This document shows positions 9,163-19,949 of a stretch of 64,000 bases of DNA, piece by piece (position 1 is the first letter of the stretch; every line of letters starts with the position of its first letter). The DNA is from Rebecca billardiae RCC1528 (taxonomy: Eukaryota > Haptophyta), in assembly GCA_965240325.2 (NCBI GenBank), contig OZ251236.1:1488001-1552000 (forward strand). Reading direction: 5' to 3'. Both the position numbers and the translations under genes were made by a program. The notes beneath the pieces are model-generated. The model ran no database searches. It worked only from the letters and a program-made list of their open reading frames with translations, and was not told the origin of the DNA.

Positions 9163-11133
9163 GGCAACACCTTCCTCGACACGTCGATGTCCGACGCGCG
9201 CGTCTCGAAGCACGACCCCGAGAGCGCGGAGGGCGAGAGCGTGCTCTTCGCCTCGTCGCTCACGCAGCGCGTGGCGGCGGGGCGCGGGCGCGCGGCGATC
9301 ATGAAGCAGATGCAGCTCGCGCAGCTCGCGGGCATGCCGCCCACGCCGCCCTCGCGCGAGTCCTCCCGCAACTACGTCTTCCTGCCCGGGTTTGGGCTGC
9401 GCATGGACGACGGGCTGGAGGAGGAGGGCGAGGAGGAGGACGACGAGGACGTGGCGATGGAGGTGCTGCCGGACGGGAGCACGCGCGCGGTGCTCCGCAC
9501 GATGGAGCCCGACGACGACGACGACAACGTCGCCGTGCCCGTCGGCGCCGGCTCCGACGCGCCGAGCGCGCCGTCGCCGCCGCCGTCGGCGTCGAGGGGC
9601 GGCGGCGGCGGCTTTGGCGCGCGCAAGGCCGGCGGCTTTGGCGGCGGCCTGGCGCTGAGCCTGAACGTGGGCGGCGGCGGCGGTGCGGACGACGCCGAGG
9701 ACGGCGGCGGCGGCGAGCTCGCCCTCTCCATCGGCGGCAGCGAGCTCGCCCTCCCCGACGACTCGCCGCCGCGCCCGTCGCCCAAGTCGCCCGGCGGCTC
9801 CCTGCGCGAGCGGCGCAAGGCGCCGCTCTCCGTGTCCGTGCAGCCAGAGATGCCGCAGTCGGCCAAGCGGCGGGAGGGCGGGGCGAAGAGCTCGTTCAAG
9901 GTGGCGCCGCTCTCAGTGGGCAAGTCGCCCCGCCGCGGCGCCGGCCGCGGCGCCGAGTCCTTCGTCATCGCGCCCATGTCCGTGGGGAAGGCGCGCTCGC
10001 CGGCCAACGCGTCGTACGCGGACGCGCTCGCGGCGCGCGCGATCGTGATCGGCGGCAGCAAGCCGATGGACCGCGCCAACTCGCTGGGCGAGGCGGACCT
10101 GGAGCACGTGCACTCGTTCCAGCTGAACTCGCTGGTCACCCCGGCGGGCTCCAACCCCGGCGACTCGCCGCTCCGCTCGCCGCTCCGCTCGTCGGGCGCG
10201 GGCGGCGGCGGCGCCGCCGAGCGCGAGGGCGGCTTTGCGGCGCGGCCGGCCGCGCCCGACCTGCCGCGCTCCGCGTCCATGCCAGACCTCATCTTCACGG
10301 GCGGCACGCCGATCATCCAGGAGGAGGGGGAGGAGATCATCCCGCCGGCGCCGATGACGCGCGCGCCCGACGGCAAGCGGCACAACCCCGGCCCGCGCTG
10401 GGGCAAGCCCGCCGAGGAGACCAACGCCGTGCTGACCGGCCGAGACGAGCTGGGCAACCGGTACGTCAACCAGTACCGCATCCTCAAGCCGCTCGGCAAG
10501 GGCGCGCAGGGGAAGGTGTACCTGTGCGTGGACATGCTCACCAGCCGGCCGGCGGCGGTGAAGATCATCAAGAAGCCGCGCGGCGTCTCCATCCACTCGG
10601 GCGACACGTCCAAGCTGCTCAAGGCCATCGGCACCGAGATCGCCATCATGAAGAAGCTGCGGCACGCCAACATCGTGCAGCTGTACGAAGTGATCGATGA
10701 CCCGAGCGCGGACAAGATCTACATCGTGATGGAGTACATCGGCAGGGGGCCGGTGATCTCGCTCTCGAGCAAGGCGATGACGTGCGACCCGCTGCCCGTC
10801 GACGTCGCGCGCTCGTGCTTCCGCGACTGCGTCGCCGCGCTCGAGTACATGCACCGCAACTCGATCGCGCACCGCGACATCAAGCCGGACAACCTGCTTA
10901 AGATGAGCGACGGCCGCATCAAGGTGGCCGACTTTGGCGTGTCGGACATGCTGCAGACGCTGGACGACACGACGCAGACGATGGCGGGGACGCCGGCGTT
11001 CCTCTCGCCCGAGGTGTGCGGCATGCAGGTCGCCAAGATGCGCGTGCTGCACACCCGCTCGATCACGAACGCGTCGACGCGCTCGGCGGGCGGCACGGGC
11101 GGCGCGGGCGGCACGGGCGGCGCGGGCGGCGCG

Positions 11134-11164
<31 letters not shown>

Positions 11165-14100
11165 ACGAGGACGAGGACACGACCTTCTCGCCGTTCATGG
11201 CGGACATCTGGGCGCTCGGCGTGACGCTCTTCACCTTCGTCTACGGCTACCTCCCGTTCTACGGCCCCACCGGCGCGAGCATGCAGAAGGCCATCATGAG
11301 TGAGGAGCCGCGCTTCCCAAAGGCGGGGCAGGACTCGGACGAGAGGCTCGTCTCGCTGCTGCACCGGATGCTGCACAAGAGCCCGGCGCAGCGGCCGACG
11401 GCGCGCGAGCTGATGGCGGACGCGTGGGTGACCGACTCGGGCAAGGAGCCGAACATGCTCGAGTTCCTCGAGGACGACGGCCTCGCGGAGGTCATCCAGG
11501 TCGACGACTCGGAGATCGCGGTCGCGTTCACCTCGTCCAACGTGAATCCTTTCACCATCATCAAGCTCAAGATCAAGCTGCTGCGCAAGGTGAAGAAGCT
11601 GCGCGAGCGCATGCGGCAGGAGAAGGAGTTCCTCGTCGTCGCGGGCGACGAGTACGCGTACAAGCGGCTCAACTTCCAGCGCAAGGACTACGGCGGCTCG
11701 ATCACCGTGCCCGCGGTCGTCGAGAGGCGCACGACGCACGAGCTGGGCGAGGATGAGGAGGCGCGCGCGCAGCAGCAGCAGCAGGCGCTGCTCTTCAGCC
11801 AGGACACGGCGCAGCACGGCGGCACGGCGGCGTCGCCGCGCGGCGGCGGCGCCGCCGCCGCCGCCTCGCCCACCAGCCTGCGCAACCTGCGCCCCTCCAC
11901 TCGGCTCAGCGTCGAGTTCGACGCGCGCTCCGTCGAGAGCGCGGACACGTCCGCGGCCGGGAGCGCGCCCGCGCTCTCGGCAGCCGGCTCGTCGTTGCGC
12001 CTCGAGCGGCAGGCGTCGGGCGCGGCGCCGGACGAGCAGATGAGCGAGGTCGCGGGCAGCGAGGCGTCCGCGTGGGACAGCGGCTCGAGGCGCGCCTCGC
12101 TCGACCACGTCGTCAACGCCATGCGCATCAAGAAGATCGTGCGCAGGCGCACGGGCCTCGCGATCGACGGCGACGACGGCTCGGCCGCGGCCGAGCGCGG
12201 CAGCGGCGCGAGCGCGGGCGCTGCCGGCGCCAAGGGCATGCGCTCGTCGCGCGGCGCGTCGGGCTCGGTCGAGATCCGCGTCGGCGACGACGACGACGCC
12301 AGCTCGGTCTCGAGCAGCGTGCGCGTGGCCCGCGAGCGCCGCGAGGAGGTCGAGCCGCTGGTGACGGGCACGCCCAAGCAGCGCCGCTCGCGTGGCTCGA
12401 GCGACTCTGCGAGCCGAGCGTCCAACGCCGTCGCCTCGCCGCCCGACGACGCCGAGAGCGCGGCCGCGCCGGCGGCGGCCGGGCAGGCGGGCGGCTCGGC
12501 GGCGGCGGCGATGGGCGCCGCCACGCGCCTGGACCGCGGGGGCATCCGCCTCCAGCGCTCCTCGACGCGCAGCGCGCCGAGCGAGTCGGCCGAGAGCTCC
12601 TCCTCCGACGACGACGAGGACTATGAGGTGGTCGCCTCGCTCGCGACGCCGAGCGTGGCGAGGGTGAGCGCGCTCTCGAGGGCGAGCGCCGTCTCGACGG
12701 CGGGTGCGACCGAGGGCGACGCGGGCGACGAGCCGCCGCCGGGCTCGATCGCCACGCTCGAGGACATGCTCGGCTCGTCGACGGAGACGATGAAGGACAG
12801 GCTGCGCCAGCAGTCGAAGGAGCACAACCGCCACCTGCTGCGCGCGGAGGACGCGACGCACTCGGAGCACCTCTGGGCACTCACGCGGTACGAGGTGGAC
12901 TGCGACTCGCACTCGGGGATGCTGCCGTACATGGAGGACCTGTACGACTGCAACGAGGGCGGGCTGCCCGCCTGGCCCGACAACGTCTACCTGGGCGTGT
13001 ACGACGGGCACTCGGGCGTGCGCTGCGCCGACCACCTGGTCAACACGCTGTGCGAGACGGTCGCGCGCGCCGCGCCGCCCCCGGCCGACGGCGCGGGCGC
13101 GGAGGAGATCGCGGCCGCGCTCTCGCGCGCGCTGGTCGCGGGGTACGAGCAGGTGGACGCCGCGTTCGTGGCGCGCGCCGTCTCCGAGCTCAAGTCGACC
13201 TCGCTCGCGGAGGACAGCGCGGACGACGCCGCGCAAGCCGCGGGCAGCGCGGGCCGCGCGGACGACGCCGAGGCATACGAGTCGCAGCAGCTCAAGCGCG
13301 AGTGGCTGTGCGGGTGCGCGCTCCTCGCCGCGCGCGCGCGTGGCTCCGCCGTGGCTGCGCCGTGGCTGCGCCGTGGCTGCGCCGTGGCTGCGCCGTGGCT
13401 GGCTGGCCACTCGCGCCGCGTCGCGGCCTCGCTGCACCCCCTGCTCTGCGCCTGCGCCCACCACGGCGCGCTCGGCGCGCCCAACGCGGCCGTCCGCGCG
13501 CGTGCACGCGCCTCACCGCCCCCGGCCCGCGCCCGTCTCGCCACCTTGCCACCGCGCGCGCGCGCACACCCGCGTAGCTCGACGTCCACGTCGATGGTGC
13601 TGTGCGGCTCCCTCCTCGTGGTCGCGCACGTGGGCGACTCAACGGCGGTGCTCTGCCGGGACGGCGTGCCCATCGAGCTGACGCCGCCGCACAAGCCGAT
13701 GGCACCGGCTGAGAAGGAGCGCATCGTCGCGGCGGGGGGCTGGGTGACGGGGCGCGAGACGTCGGGCGGCCGCGTGAACGGTGTGCTCGGCGTGGCGCGC
13801 TCGTTCGGCGACATTGAGTACAAGGCGCTCAAGGAGTCGGCGTGGATGCGCGACTTCGAGGCCGACCTGGTGACGTCGACGCCGGACGTGTGCGCCGTCC
13901 GCCTCACGCGCGCTGACGAGTTCGCCGTGATCGCCTCCGACGGCCTGTGGGACGGGGTCACGTACGCCGAGACGGTGGCGCTCATCCGCGAGCACCGTGC
14001 GCGCAACAATGGCGAGGTGACCGGCGCGGCGGAGATGCTCGTGAAGACGGCAGTCAACCGCAACGTCGACGACAACGTCACAGTCGTCGTTGTTGGCTTC

Positions 14101-14229
14101 ACCTACGACGGCAGCGCTCGCTCGCCCGGCGGGCCTGCTGGCACGCCGAAGCGACGTCGAAGCGAGTTCCAGCCTGCGCCGCCGCCGCCTCAGCGCGAGG
14201 AGGCGGCAGAGACGAGCGAGCAACAATAG
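8704..14229 (+). CDS. N-myristoylated CaMKK-like protein kinase fused to PP2C phosphatase
   Basis: Exons 8704-13313 and 13578-14229 give 1753 aa. An in-frame ATG at 8611 exists, but the one at 8704 starts MGCGASKK, a classic N-myristoylation plus palmitoylation signal (Gly2, Cys3, Ser6), so it is preferred. Residues to about 580 are disordered, with poly-Asp. The kinase domain is at about 585-910: GKGAQGKVYL loop, AVKIIKK lysine, HRDIKPDNLL, ADFGVSD and GTPAFLSPE, with a Gly-rich insert before DIWALGVTLF. The GPVISL/HRDIKPDNLL pattern resembles CaMKK/LKB1-type kinases. After a long Ser/Ala linker, the PP2C domain starts near 1394: YMED, GVYDGHSG, the intron, then GSTSTSMVLCGSLLVVAHVG, GRVNGVLGVARSFGD, SDGLWDG and DDNVTVVVV, so the metal-binding acidic residues are present. 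The 264-bp intron (GTGCGC...GCGTAG) interrupts the PP2C GSTA-type motif, and only splicing restores it. Probably a membrane-tethered dual kinase/phosphatase. Confidence 0.9.
13314..13577 (+). other. in-frame intron with 12-bp tandem repeat
   Basis: 264 bp, donor GG|GTGCGC, acceptor GCGTAG|C, a multiple of three and free of stops. If retained it would add 88 residues in the middle of the PP2C fold. It contains about five tandem copies of GTGGCTGCGCC near 13341-13400. The join reconstructs the conserved PP2C motif. Confidence 0.85.
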
Positions 14230-14302
14230 CAGTGCGCTCCCTGCGCGATTGCGCCATCATCATATTCGGACGAATTATACTAGAATCATATAGCTCTATA
14301 AC

Positions 14303-14320
14303 AATAAAATTCTAAATAAA
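14303..14320 (+). terminator. tandem AATAAA polyadenylation signals
   Basis: Two AATAAA hexamers at 14303-14308 and 14315-14320 lie 74-91 bp after the kinase-PP2C stop codon, in an abrupt AT-rich stretch. They are a likely 3'-end signal for that gene. Confidence 0.5.
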
Positions 14321-14365
14321 AGTGAATGATCGTCATGAAAAACAGACGAATATATAGCTATATGT

Positions 14366-16021
14366 GGCGTTATAGGGAACCTATAACTGAGTGTCTATGA
14401 GCGACGCCAAGAATCCGGCTCGCACGGCATTCCTGCGTTGTCCTGTGCGCACCGCCGCGCGCAGGCGGAGTCCTGGTGCGCTGCCAATCTGGCCCACAGC
14501 GGCGCACCTGCAGGACTCGGTTGGTTACCGCTCACATCGGATCGATCAGGCTTCACTCTCGGGGGCGCCATGGGGCTGCTCACGACGAAGGCGCCGAGCT
14601 GGGCAAGGGAATCGCCTGCATCGGGCACTGCCGGGTGCACGCTCCGCTGCAGGAGGTGCACCGCAGTCGCCGCAGCCCCTCTGCTCGGTAAGGTCGCTGG
14701 CTGTCTGTGTGGCCCGGCTCCCCGCCTGATCGTTCGGCGGCGCGACGTCATCATCTGTCTTCGCCGCGTCGCCCCTCATGCAATGGTCTCTTGCTCTCGC
14801 CGCTGTCGCGTCAACCCGCACGCTTCATCGTTTGAGATACGCGCTCGCCTCGCGCCCGTGCGTCGCGCGGGTGCGGCGCACTCTGACGCGTGTCTGCTCG
14901 CCGCGCGTCGCGATCGATCGTGCGCGCGCGGCCGCGCAGTCCTCGTCTCTTCTATTTCTAAACGGGATTCATCAACGACTACTTGGACGCCCGCTCCAAC
15001 TTATAAACGGGACTCGCGGGCGCCCTCTCGACCTCGGGCAGCAGCTCAACCGCCACGCCGCTGCCAGCGCCCGCTGTCGTTCGTTGCTCAAATCCCAACA
15101 TAGCTAACCTGATCGTTCCATGATTGATCATTGTGGTCTGTCTACTCCACGACGCCGCGCGCCGCGACCATCCAGCTCCAGAGTCCATTCGTACCCGACG
15201 CCTTGTACGAGCCGGGCATGGCGGAGTGGCTAGACGTGGCGTTATAGGGAACCTATAACTGAGTGTCTATGAGCGACGCCAAGAATCCGGCTCGCACGGC
15301 ATTCCTGCGTTGTCCTGTGCGCACCGCCGCGCGCAGGCGGAGTCCTGGTGCGCTGCCAATCTGGCCCACAGCGGCGCACCTGCAGGACTCGGTTGGTTAC
15401 CGCTCACATCGGATCGATCAGGCTTCACTCTCGGGGGCGCCATGGGGCTGCTCACGACGAAGGCGCCGAGCTGGGCAAGGGAATCGCCTGCATCGGGCAC
15501 TGCCGGGTGCACGCTCCGCTGCAGGAGGTGCACCGCAGTCGCCGCAGCCCCTCTGCTCGGTAAGGTCGCTGGCTGTCTGTGTGGCCCGGCTCCCCGCCTG
15601 ATCGTTCGGCGGCGCGACGTCATCATCTGTCTTCGCCGCGTCGCCCCTCATGCAATGGTCTCTTGCTCTCGCCGCTGTCGCGTCAACCCGCACGCTTCAT
15701 CGTTTGCCCGCCCGCCCACCCTCGGCCTCTGGCGGATATGGAAGCACTGCAGTGTCAGCGAGCCATCAGCCTTAATCGACCTTGCTCAGTGACTGACGAC
15801 TCGCGGGCGCCCTCTCGACCTCGGGCAGCAGCTCAACCGCCACGCCGCTGCCAGCGCCCGCTGTCGTTCGTTGCTCAAATCCCAACATAGCTAACCTGAT
15901 CGTTCCATGATTGATCATTGTGGTCTGTCTACTCCACGACGCCGCGCGCCGCGACCATCCAGCTCCAGAGTCCATTCGTACCCGACGCCTTGTACGAGCC
16001 GGGCATGGCGGAGTGGCTAGA
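14366..16021. repeat. 872-bp tandem duplication (two copies)
   Basis: Copy 1 is 14366-15237 and copy 2 is 15238-16021. Both start GTGGCGTTATAGGGAACCTA and end CATGGCGGAGTGGCTAGAC. The copies appear identical over the first ~470 bp and the last ~225 bp but differ in the middle: copy 1 has a ~177-bp segment (14835-15011) where copy 2 has a different ~90-bp segment (15707-15796). Each copy begins with a perfect hairpin (GTTATAGG-GAA-CCTATAAC, at 14369-14387 and 15241-15259). Short frames inside show no family signal. TATATAGCTATA sequence flanks the array on both sides. Nature unknown. Confidence 0.85.
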
Positions 16022-16080
16022 CACATATATATAGCTATATACATATATATAGCTATATATATATAGCTATATATATATAC
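16022..16080. repeat. TATATAGCTATA-type AT repeat
   Basis: About 60 bp made of repeated ATATATAGCTATATA units, self-complementary throughout. It separates the 872-bp duplication from the left end of the inverted-end element. A shorter relative is at 14351-14363. Confidence 0.8.
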
Positions 16081-16129
16081 CGTTATTTGAGAAGTAAACT
16101 GTGCCCTGGCGGGGGCGGGGGGGTCGGCG

Positions 16130-16440
16130 GGCCGTGCCAGTGCTGTCGCAATGTTTGCCCGCCCGCCAGGGCACAGTTTATTAGTACGGCGGGCCGTAGG
16201 TCCGCCCCTTGTAGTGCCCGGGGAAAAGATAAAAAATAAAATAAAAATAGCCTCGAAAAGAAAAGAAACTCGCGTAGTGGGCGTGCCAGTGCCATGTCGC
16301 AATGTTTCCCCTGCCCGCCAGGGCACAGTTTATTAGTATGGCGGGCCGTAGGTCCGCCCCTTGTAGTGCCCGGGGAAAAGATAAAAAAGAAAAGAAAAAA
16401 GAAAATAGCGCCTCGAAAAGAAAAGAAAATCGCTTCGCTA
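16130..16440 (+). repeat. ~154-bp tandem leader repeat of the element
   Basis: Two units contain GTCGCAATGTTT, then GCCCGCCAGGGCACAGTTTA, then GGCGGGCCGTAGGTCCGCCC, then an A-rich AAAAGATAAAA tract. They are offset by about 154 bp (for example CAATGTTT at 16149 and 16303). A third, single unit heads copy C at 21494. The array places an extra end-like sequence inside the left end. Confidence 0.7.
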
Positions 16441-16502
16441 ACTAGTTACCGGGCGCCCTCGCAGCTCCCACTGGGGACGCTCGGCCGAAAAAGAGTTACC
16501 CG

Positions 16503-16863
16503 ATGGCGCGGAGCGCGTGGGCCACGCGCGCCAAATCCAACGCCGGCGCGGACATCGCGCGGAGATTCCCGAACGGTGCTTTCGCCCGATTCGCGATTGC
16601 TGCCCTCGTCGTCTCGCGTGCAGGTCGAACGGGGGCCAAAGACGACGCGTTTGGACGGTACGCTCGGCGCGTCGACACGATCGTGCGACCTGGGGCGGTC
16701 CTCGCCCGACTTGCACGTCGAGCGCTCGCACGGGGCATAGCATCAAGCGCTGCGCACGACAGCCACCTCGCGCGATCCACCGCCGCGCGTCGGGCTCGGT
16801 GCGGAAATGCCCTCATCACGAGGTGTCTCGCGGGCGGGAGGCGCCATCGCACGCGACGCAAGA
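16503..16863 (+). pseudogene. 5' coding block of element copy A, cut by LTR insertion
   Basis: Starts MARSAWATRAKSNAGAD and reads about 120 codons (RRFPNGAFARFAIAALVVSR..., RRHRTRRK) before running into the LTR at 16864. The same block in copy C (21657-22037) is alignable along its length with scattered substitutions and small indels. No known domain recognised. Basic and Ala/Arg-rich, so the coding status rests only on conservation between the copies. Confidence 0.4.
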
Positions 16864-17253
16864 TGTTGTGGTTTATTCATTTCTTCCTCTACGACCAGAT
16901 TTTCTATTTCTCGACTTTCTTCACTCGGTCCTGATTCAGACCGGACTGACGTGATCAGACCGGACCGCTGTGCAGTCCAGACGCGCGGAACCGATATCGC
17001 TCTAGACATGACACGCTAAAAGCTCACGCCCTCGTGCGCTCGCACGTGCTACGCCCGTCGCCGCTGCGGCCGCTGCCGGTACTGCATCGACCGCGCTGTC
17101 GTTGAGTGCTCGTGTATACGCCTACGTCTCTCGCCTCTCACCCTCGACCGTGCCGATCGCCCGTCACCAGTCCGCTCCCACAGGCGCGGGACCGGACGAG
17201 CCCGTGCGAAACGCCCGCGTCACCAACAACCATCACAACCTCTTCACAATACA
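16864..17253 (+). repeat. 5' LTR
   Basis: 390 bp, TGTTGTGGTTTATTC...TTCACAATACA. No difference from the 3' LTR was found by eye. It interrupts the upstream coding block of element copy A. Confidence 0.88.
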
Positions 17254-19481
17254 AACAACTACTCGTGGCAGGCTATACGCGACGCTGAAGGACATCCTGG
17301 TGATGCTGAAGATCCTCCTCTACGACGTCATCGAGCACGCCTCCTACATCTCGCACACGGACATCTGCATCTCGCCCGTCCATCTACATTGTGCACGCTC
17401 ACATCATGATGATGACGTACACGGTCTTCCAGCAGCTGGAGGTGGGACCTGTCGATATCGAGGTGACCGATCTCTTCCTAAACGGCATCCTCAACCTCTA
17501 CGGCATGGGCGACTCGCTCGACTACTACCTACTCACTACGAAGTCGGACGGACGACCAGCCGTACTACACGCACGACCCCATCAAGCAGCGACGACAACC
17601 TGAGAGAGCACAACTACAAGGGCAACCCGCTCTATTTCTTCTCGTCGACTACTATACTGCCTCTACTTCCGAACGGCATCTAACCGCTCACGCCGCCTAA
17701 CATCATCTGCGGCAACTATTCTCCGCGACGGGACTTCTCTCGTGTCATCTACTATCTGCTACTACCAAGGCCCTCTAATCCCACGGCCACATCTACGACG
17801 ACTTGCTGTCCGGCCTCTACTTTCTCTACTACCTCCCCGCCCGGCCGACACGTACTAGCACATGCGACCTATCTCCATCCGCATCTATCATCGGCGACTA
17901 CGAGCAGACCGCTCTCTTACGCCGACAACCTGACCGGCCCGACGATCCAGCGTCGACTCTCGAGTCCTTCTCGACTACGGTCTCCTATACGACTACCTAT
18001 TCTCGGACATTCGTGTTCATTGATGCATTCGACCACGAGGCGTACGGCACCGAGTTGCCGATTCCTTTGCCTCACGCTGCCGAACCATCGCTGTCGGCGA
18101 CCGATCCAGCGGACGCATCCAACGACGACGATGACGACGACGACAATTGCAACGACAATTGACCCACTACTACACGCAGCGGTGCTAACGGCGAAGCCGC
18201 TCGTTCTGTACACGTTCTCTACACGCTCGTGTTCTACCCGCTCTATCTACCCTCGACGCTATCCCCGAGCACGATGAGCCTCCTACCGCGCTGACCGCCG
18301 ATCCGCCGGCGATGCGCCAACGCGCACAACTAATCGTCCCAGCTCAGCCGGTGACCGACTGCAGGGCCTCTACCAGTACTTGCTCTGCCCGCCGCCGCGC
18401 TGCCAACCTGGACGAGTTCTTATCGTGCACCTCTATCGCTGCTGCTGCTTCCGCTGCCGATGCTACCGCTGCCGCCTCTACTCCGACGCGCCTGATCACC
18501 GCTGAGGACCACTACGGCATCACGGCGGCTACCGCAACGGACGACGCACCAGCAACTACTTCTCATCGGATCTAGCTACACCCACTCGAACTACATCCAC
18601 TCTAAGTACATCCGCACGAACTACATATGATCTGCTGCCCTAACTACGGTCTCTACTGTCTCTATCGGCGTCGCAGCTCCCGGCGCCAACTACCTCTACC
18701 TGGTCACTCATCTTCACTCGGCCCCGGACACGATCTCATTCGATGCTCCACTCTATTTGCCGATTCTACCACACGCCTGACGACCGCATCTACTTCGACC
18801 ACGCGATCATCCTGGTGGCGACGATATCATCGCACTCATGCTGCCATCGCGTACTCGTACCAGGCGTCTATTCGTCCGTGTACGTGCTGCAGACGGCAAC
18901 GATGAGAGTCAATCTCATCGGCACGAAGGCGATCATGGACAACCATCTCAAGGCGCCGCTGTGTGATCTCTAATCGTGATCTGTGCTCATCTTCTCGCTC
19001 GAACCTCACCTACTAGCTCCACTTACGGCGAACACTTGATCCACGACTACATCACGCACTACTGCTGCCTCTATGCACCGCACTAATGGGGGCGAGAACT
19101 GCTGCCTATTGGAACGGTGGATGCACTCGTTTTGGAACGGGCAAGGCCTGGCTGATCGAGGAGCCTCAAGGCACCATGAGCAAGCTCTTTGTCGAGAGGC
19201 GTTCACAAGAGTTGTTTGTCGTTCCGTATACTCGATCATGCTCACGAGCTTTGACGTCAACCAGAAGTTTCAGCATTCTACGTGCTGATCTCCCTCGCGG
19301 TGAACACTACACCTCTGCCTCACCCGCTCTATTCTCTAGTTCCTCTCTATCCTCTAATTCCTCAACCACATTATCTATGGGACATGTGAACCCGCATCTA
19401 TTGGGTACCCCGCTAATGGCCGTCATCATCTGACTGCGAGCTCTATCTACTATCTCATACCCGGCTTCACATGGGGGGGAG
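17254..19481 (+). other. degenerate or non-coding retroelement interior
   Basis: About 2.2 kb of lower GC and strongly C/T/A-biased + strand, rich in CTACGACTAC-like runs, quite unlike the host exons. The longest frames (for example 17391-17603 with EVTDLFLNGILNLYGMGDSLDYY, 17803-18162, 19086-19433) are short and show no reverse transcriptase, integrase or protease signature I can defend. No clear initiator-Met primer-binding site follows the 5' LTR. A distant, frameshifted pol remnant is possible. Confidence 0.5.
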
Positions 19482-19871
19482 TGTTGTGGTTTATTCATTT
19501 CTTCCTCTACGACCAGATTTTCTATTTCTCGACTTTCTTCACTCGGTCCTGATTCAGACCGGACTGACGTGATCAGACCGGACCGCTGTGCAGTCCAGAC
19601 GCGCGGAACCGATATCGCTCTAGACATGACACGCTAAAAGCTCACGCCCTCGTGCGCTCGCACGTGCTACGCCCGTCGCCGCTGCGGCCGCTGCCGGTAC
19701 TGCATCGACCGCGCTGTCGTTGAGTGCTCGTGTATACGCCTACGTCTCTCGCCTCTCACCCTCGACCGTGCCGATCGCCCGTCACCAGTCCGCTCCCACA
19801 GGCGCGGGACCGGACGAGCCCGTGCGAAACGCCCGCGTCACCAACAACCATCACAACCTCTTCACAATACA
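19482..19871 (+). repeat. 3' LTR
   Basis: 390 bp, offset 2618 bp from the 5' LTR, preceded by the polypurine tract ATGGGGGGGAG. Followed at once by AGATTCGGCGCGGCC, the resumed sequence of element copy A. Confidence 0.88.
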
Positions 19872-19949
19872 AGATTCGGCGCGGCCTTCTGAACTCGATC
19901 GCCGGAATCCGCGCACCGGACTCAGTCGTCACTCGCGGTCCCTCAGCCG

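Larger units (their letters stand above)
16864..19871 (+). mobile_element. Copia-type LTR retrotransposon, 3.0 kb, probably non-autonomous
   Basis: Two 390-bp LTRs, 16864-17253 and 19482-19871, begin TGTTGTGG, end CACAATACA and look identical throughout. A polypurine tract (GGGGGGAG) sits immediately before the 3' LTR, the classic layout of Copia elements. The insertion site is flanked by AGA on both sides (16861-16863 and 19872-19874), up to CAAGA depending on where the LTR end is placed. The uninterrupted target exists in copy C near 22013 (ACGCAAGATTTGGCGC). The 2.2-kb interior holds no intact gag-pol, so it probably depends on another element for movement. Confidence 0.88.

Noticed and set aside
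15219-15229. TGGCGGAGTGG, a match to the Pol III A-box, also at 16006-16016
   Set aside because: No B-box at proper distance and no tRNA cloverleaf can be folded, so not called a tRNA or SINE.
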